From NCBI RefSeq assembly GCF_001428745.1, contig NZ_LMIO01000001.1, forward strand, positions 644,818 through 708,817: 64,000 nucleotides of DNA, given 5' to 3'. This DNA is from Leifsonia sp. Root227 (GTDB lineage: Bacteria > Actinomycetota > Actinomycetes > Actinomycetales > Microbacteriaceae). Below are positions 61,698 to 64,000 of the stretch, piece after piece (the stretch's first letter is position 1; each line of letters starts with the position of its first letter). The position numbers and the translations under genes are program-made. The notes under the pieces are model-generated. The model ran no database searches, was not told the origin of the DNA, and saw nothing but the letters and a program-made list of their open reading frames with translations.

Positions 61698-62908
61698 CCA
61701 AGCTCGACGACGCCACCATCGTGCGGCTGCGGTCGACGCCGTTCGAACGCACGCCGCAGCGGCTCGACCCGCTCGGCGTCCAGTCAGCGTGGCTGATCGT
61801 GCCGCTGCTGAGCGTCCTCGCCGTCGGATACGCCGTCTACTCCACCATCCAGCACAGCGATCAGCTGCGCGACCCCGCCCTCGCGTACTCCGCCATCGTG
61901 CTGCTGCTCCTCGCGGGCATCGCGTTCTCGGCGCGCGCCCACCCCGCCCTCGCACCGTTCGGGCGAGGGGCGCACCTCTCGATCATGGCCGTGACCATCG
62001 TCGCCGCTCTCGCGTTCACGGCGGCGGTGTGGGGGCGCAATGTGCGCATCCAGGACGACTGGGGGCAGATCGCCATCGCCCTGTTCCTGATCGCGATGCC
62101 GCTGTACCGGCCGATCTCCGAGGTCCTGATCGTAGCCGTCGTCTCCGCTTTCGCGCTGGGGGTCTCCTCCGCCATGCAGGCGGCATCCCTGTCCATCGTC
62201 ACCAGCCCCGTCGTCTACTTCACCGTCTCGGCCACCCCGATCATCGCGCTCGCCTGCGGCGGCTGCGGCTACGCCTGGACGATGACAGGACAGACACTGG
62301 CCTGGCGTCAGGTCGCCAAACGCGGTCAGGCGGAGCTCGATGCGGAACTGCGCGAGACCGCCCGCAGGATGGTCGGCCAGGAGCAGATGTCGACCCTCAA
62401 CGAAGCGACAGTGCCCTTCCTCGCCGACCTGCTGCGGCGCGGCGAAGTGACAGCGGCCGACACCGAACGCGCCATGGAGCTCGCCGTCCAGCTCCGCGAC
62501 GGAACGGTCACCGCGGTCGACCGCACCTGGCTGGGCGAACGGCTCGCACAGGCGCTCGCGCTTCGCGGACTCGACCCGCGAGCCACCCACTCCGCGCGGA
62601 TGGTCGATGATCCCGACCGCCTGGACCGCGCGCTCAGCGACGAGCAGCGGGCGCTCGTGGGCGCCATCATCGCCACGACCGCTGCCCTCCCCGGCCTCGA
62701 CCCCGGCTCGGTGCGCATCGTCGCCAGCAACCCGGAGCATCCCGAGTTCGAACTGACCGCGACGGTGGCGCAGGCGCCGCGCGACATCAGACACGCGCTG
62801 TCCGCCCTGCTCAGCTCGTTGCGCTCCGTCGCGATGGACGCGAACCTGCGCATCCACGGGCAGCACATCACCATCCGATTCGCCTACCCGGAAGGGGAGA
62901 ACAGGTGA
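61694..62908 (+). CDS. Membrane protein resembling a histidine kinase but lacking the phospho-accepting His
   Basis: 404 residues. About six membrane helices (30-195) and then a helical region with LNEATVPFLADLL (Asn236) at the place where the first kinase has LHDTVLSDLL, so the His is replaced. The C-terminal part (about 305-400; DPGSVRIVASNPEHPEFELTATV) resembles an HATPase sandwich without a recognisable N-box or G-box. It is translationally coupled to both neighbours (four-base overlaps). It probably acts as a co-sensor or pseudokinase modulating the true kinase. Confidence 0.7.
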   Translation: MTKLDDATIVRLRSTPFERTPQRLDPLGVQSAWLIVPLLSVLAVGYAVYSTIQHSDQLRDPALAYSAIVLLLLAGIAFSARAHPALAPFGRGAHLSIMAVTIVAALAFTAAVWGRNVRIQDDWGQIAIALFLIAMPLYRPISEVLIVAVVSAFALGVSSAMQAASLSIVTSPVVYFTVSATPIIALACGGCGYAWTMTGQTLAWRQVAKRGQAELDAELRETARRMVGQEQMSTLNEATVPFLADLLRRGEVTAADTERAMELAVQLRDGTVTAVDRTWLGERLAQALALRGLDPRATHSARMVDDPDRLDRALSDEQRALVGAIIATTAALPGLDPGSVRIVASNPEHPEFELTATVAQAPRDIRHALSALLSSLRSVAMDANLRIHGQHITIRFAYPEGENR

Positions 62909-63579
62909 ACACCGCATCAACCGCGCCGCCGATCAGGCTGGCGCTCCTCGACGACCACGAGCTCCTGCTCGATAGCCTGTCGTCGTGGATAGAGAAGCAC
63001 GCCCCCGACCTCGACCTCGTTCTGAGGGCGAGCAGCTGGCTCGAACTCGTCCACAGCGACCAGTTCCCGACCGACCTCGTCATCATGGACCTGCAGCTGC
63101 GCGAGACCATCTCCATCGGCGCCAGGGTGCGCACCTGCCGGGCAGCAGGAGCCAAGGTCATCGTGCTCAGTGCCGTCGACACAGCAGAAGACCGGGACGC
63201 GGCGCTCGCCGCTGGTGCTGTGGCCTACCTCAGCAAGACCCAGCCGATGACAGACGTGCTCGACGCAGCGCTCGACGCGATGGGACGCGGCAAGGGAGGC
63301 GACACGGCGAAGGAGCCGCAGTCCGAGCCGACCTGGCGACCGAAGCCGAGCATCCCGGAGTCGGCACGGCCGCGGCTGAGCGACGGAGAGCGGCAGGCCC
63401 TGACTCTGTACGCGGACGGCAGGACGACCTCGGAGGTGGCCAAGGCGATGAACGTCCAATACGAGACCGCGAAGACCTACCTGCGCAGAGTGCGAGAGAA
63501 GTACGGCAAGGCTGGACGCCCGACGAGCTCCCGAGCCGATCTGATCCGGCGCGCCGCGGAGGACGGCTATCTCACCTGA
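62905..63579 (+). CDS. LuxR-type response regulator
   Basis: 224 residues from GTG 62905. Receiver domain with Asp16/Asp17 (LLDDHEL), phospho-acceptor Asp62 (LVIMDLQL) and Lys111 (YLSKTQP), then a linker and a LuxR helix-turn-helix (LSDGERQALTLYADGRTTSEVAKAMNVQYETAKTYLRRVREKYG, read as consecutive segments). It completes the kinase-pseudokinase-regulator operon. Target genes unknown. Confidence 0.9.
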   Translation: MNTASTAPPIRLALLDDHELLLDSLSSWIEKHAPDLDLVLRASSWLELVHSDQFPTDLVIMDLQLRETISIGARVRTCRAAGAKVIVLSAVDTAEDRDAALAAGAVAYLSKTQPMTDVLDAALDAMGRGKGGDTAKEPQSEPTWRPKPSIPESARPRLSDGERQALTLYADGRTTSEVAKAMNVQYETAKTYLRRVREKYGKAGRPTSSRADLIRRAAEDGYLT

Positions 63580-63609
63580 CCATCGGGTGGCACCCCATAG
63601 GATCGGTGC

Positions 63610-64000
63610 GTGGCAAAACTGTATTTCCGCTACGGCGCGATGAACAGCGGTAAGAGCACGGCGATGCTCCAGGCGGCCTACAACTACGAGGAGCGCGGGC
63701 ATCGCGTGCTGCTCGCGAAGCCGTCGATCGACACCAAAGGCGACATGGGCATCCTGTCGCGGCTCGGCGTCACCCGCGAGGTCGACTACCTGATCACGCC
63801 GGAGACAGACGCGTACGGCAGGTTCCAGCAGCACAGAGAGCGCACGGTCAAGCGATACGACCGCGACGTCAGCGCCCTCCTCGTCGACGAGGCCCAGTTC
63901 CTCACAGAGGCCCAGATCGACGACCTGCTCAGGATCGCGCTGCTCGAGAACATCCCGGTGCTCGCGTACGGCATCCGCACCGACTTCCAGACCGTCGCGT
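63610..64000 (+). CDS. tdk: Thymidine kinase, N-terminal part (runs off the window)
   Basis: The first 130 codons. GTG 63610 is preceded by TAGGAT (63598-63603) with a six-base gap, so it is leaderless. P-loop YGAMNSGKSTAML, then DRDVSALLVDEAQFLTEAQ (Walker-B-like) and YGIRTDF, as in bacterial type II thymidine kinases that salvage thymidine. The zinc and lasso regions lie beyond the window. Confidence 0.93.
   Translation, partial: MAKLYFRYGAMNSGKSTAMLQAAYNYEERGHRVLLAKPSIDTKGDMGILSRLGVTREVDYLITPETDAYGRFQQHRERTVKRYDRDVSALLVDEAQFLTEAQIDDLLRIALLENIPVLAYGIRTDFQTVA

Overview
The window reads as chromosome of a high-G+C actinobacterium, most likely a Leifsonia-like member of the Microbacteriaceae (inference; no rRNA is present). 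Support comes from about two-thirds G+C, third-position G/C codons, many GTG starts, many leaderless promoters (TAnnnT box 6-8 nt before ATG/GTG), an actinobacterial LexA box, a small-type SRP RNA, and actinobacterial gene orders such as tRNA-Ser/ffs ... dnaX-recR and ask-asd.

Layout. 1-5400: end of a membrane glycosyltransferase, an amino-acid permease, an orphan LacI regulator, a soxR/MFS-efflux divergon with a textbook SoxR operator, and a small membrane protein. 5402-22760: a large xylan and sugar catabolic locus. xylB, xylA and an unsecreted GH10 xylanase run leftward with a LacI repressor. A three-gene ABC importer and a GH3 glycosidase run rightward from a promoter carrying three overlapping LacI-type operators, and a CE7 acetyl esterase faces the GH3 gene. 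A second LacI gene, an oxidoreductase/ThuA/oxidoreductase operon and an ROK regulator follow. Acetylated xylo-oligosaccharides are probably imported whole and deacetylated, cut, isomerised and phosphorylated in the cytoplasm.

22966-34481: housekeeping and accessory genes (Bcr/CflA efflux, PAP2 phosphatase, saccharopine-dehydrogenase-like enzyme, HerA-like ATPase, APH(6)-like kinase with AraC regulator, GNAT, small membrane proteins, a 34-residue charged microprotein, an FBP zinc-finger protein with a long leader, a carboxymuconolactone-decarboxylase-like protein, DUF5996). 34704-40738: a 6.0-kb integrative element in the 3' end of tRNA-Ser(GGA), with tyrosine integrase, duplicated attachment core, paired arm-type sites, a frameshifted conjugation-type gene, and two unrecognised cargo pairs (a PIN-domain protein with a four-helix membrane protein; a membrane protein with a coiled-coil protein).

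40716-64000: tRNA-Ser, SRP RNA, a DUF1254 protein, pta-ackA, three tandem thioesterase-like lipoproteins (the middle one lacks the nucleophile serine), dnaX-recR, ask-asd, mqo, an ABC-F protein behind a structured leader, a LexA-box-controlled radical-SAM protein (Rv2578c type), a three-gene two-component system with a pseudokinase-like second membrane protein, and the start of a thymidine kinase.

The most unusual signals are a three-copy family of 19-bp-arm/21-22-nt-loop hairpins between genes (with two further long hairpins of the same geometry but different arms), the tRNA-Ser island with its unrecognised cargo, several structured leaders ahead of possible drug-response genes, and strong enrichment of the hexamer GGATGC/GCATCC that overrides normal codon choice.
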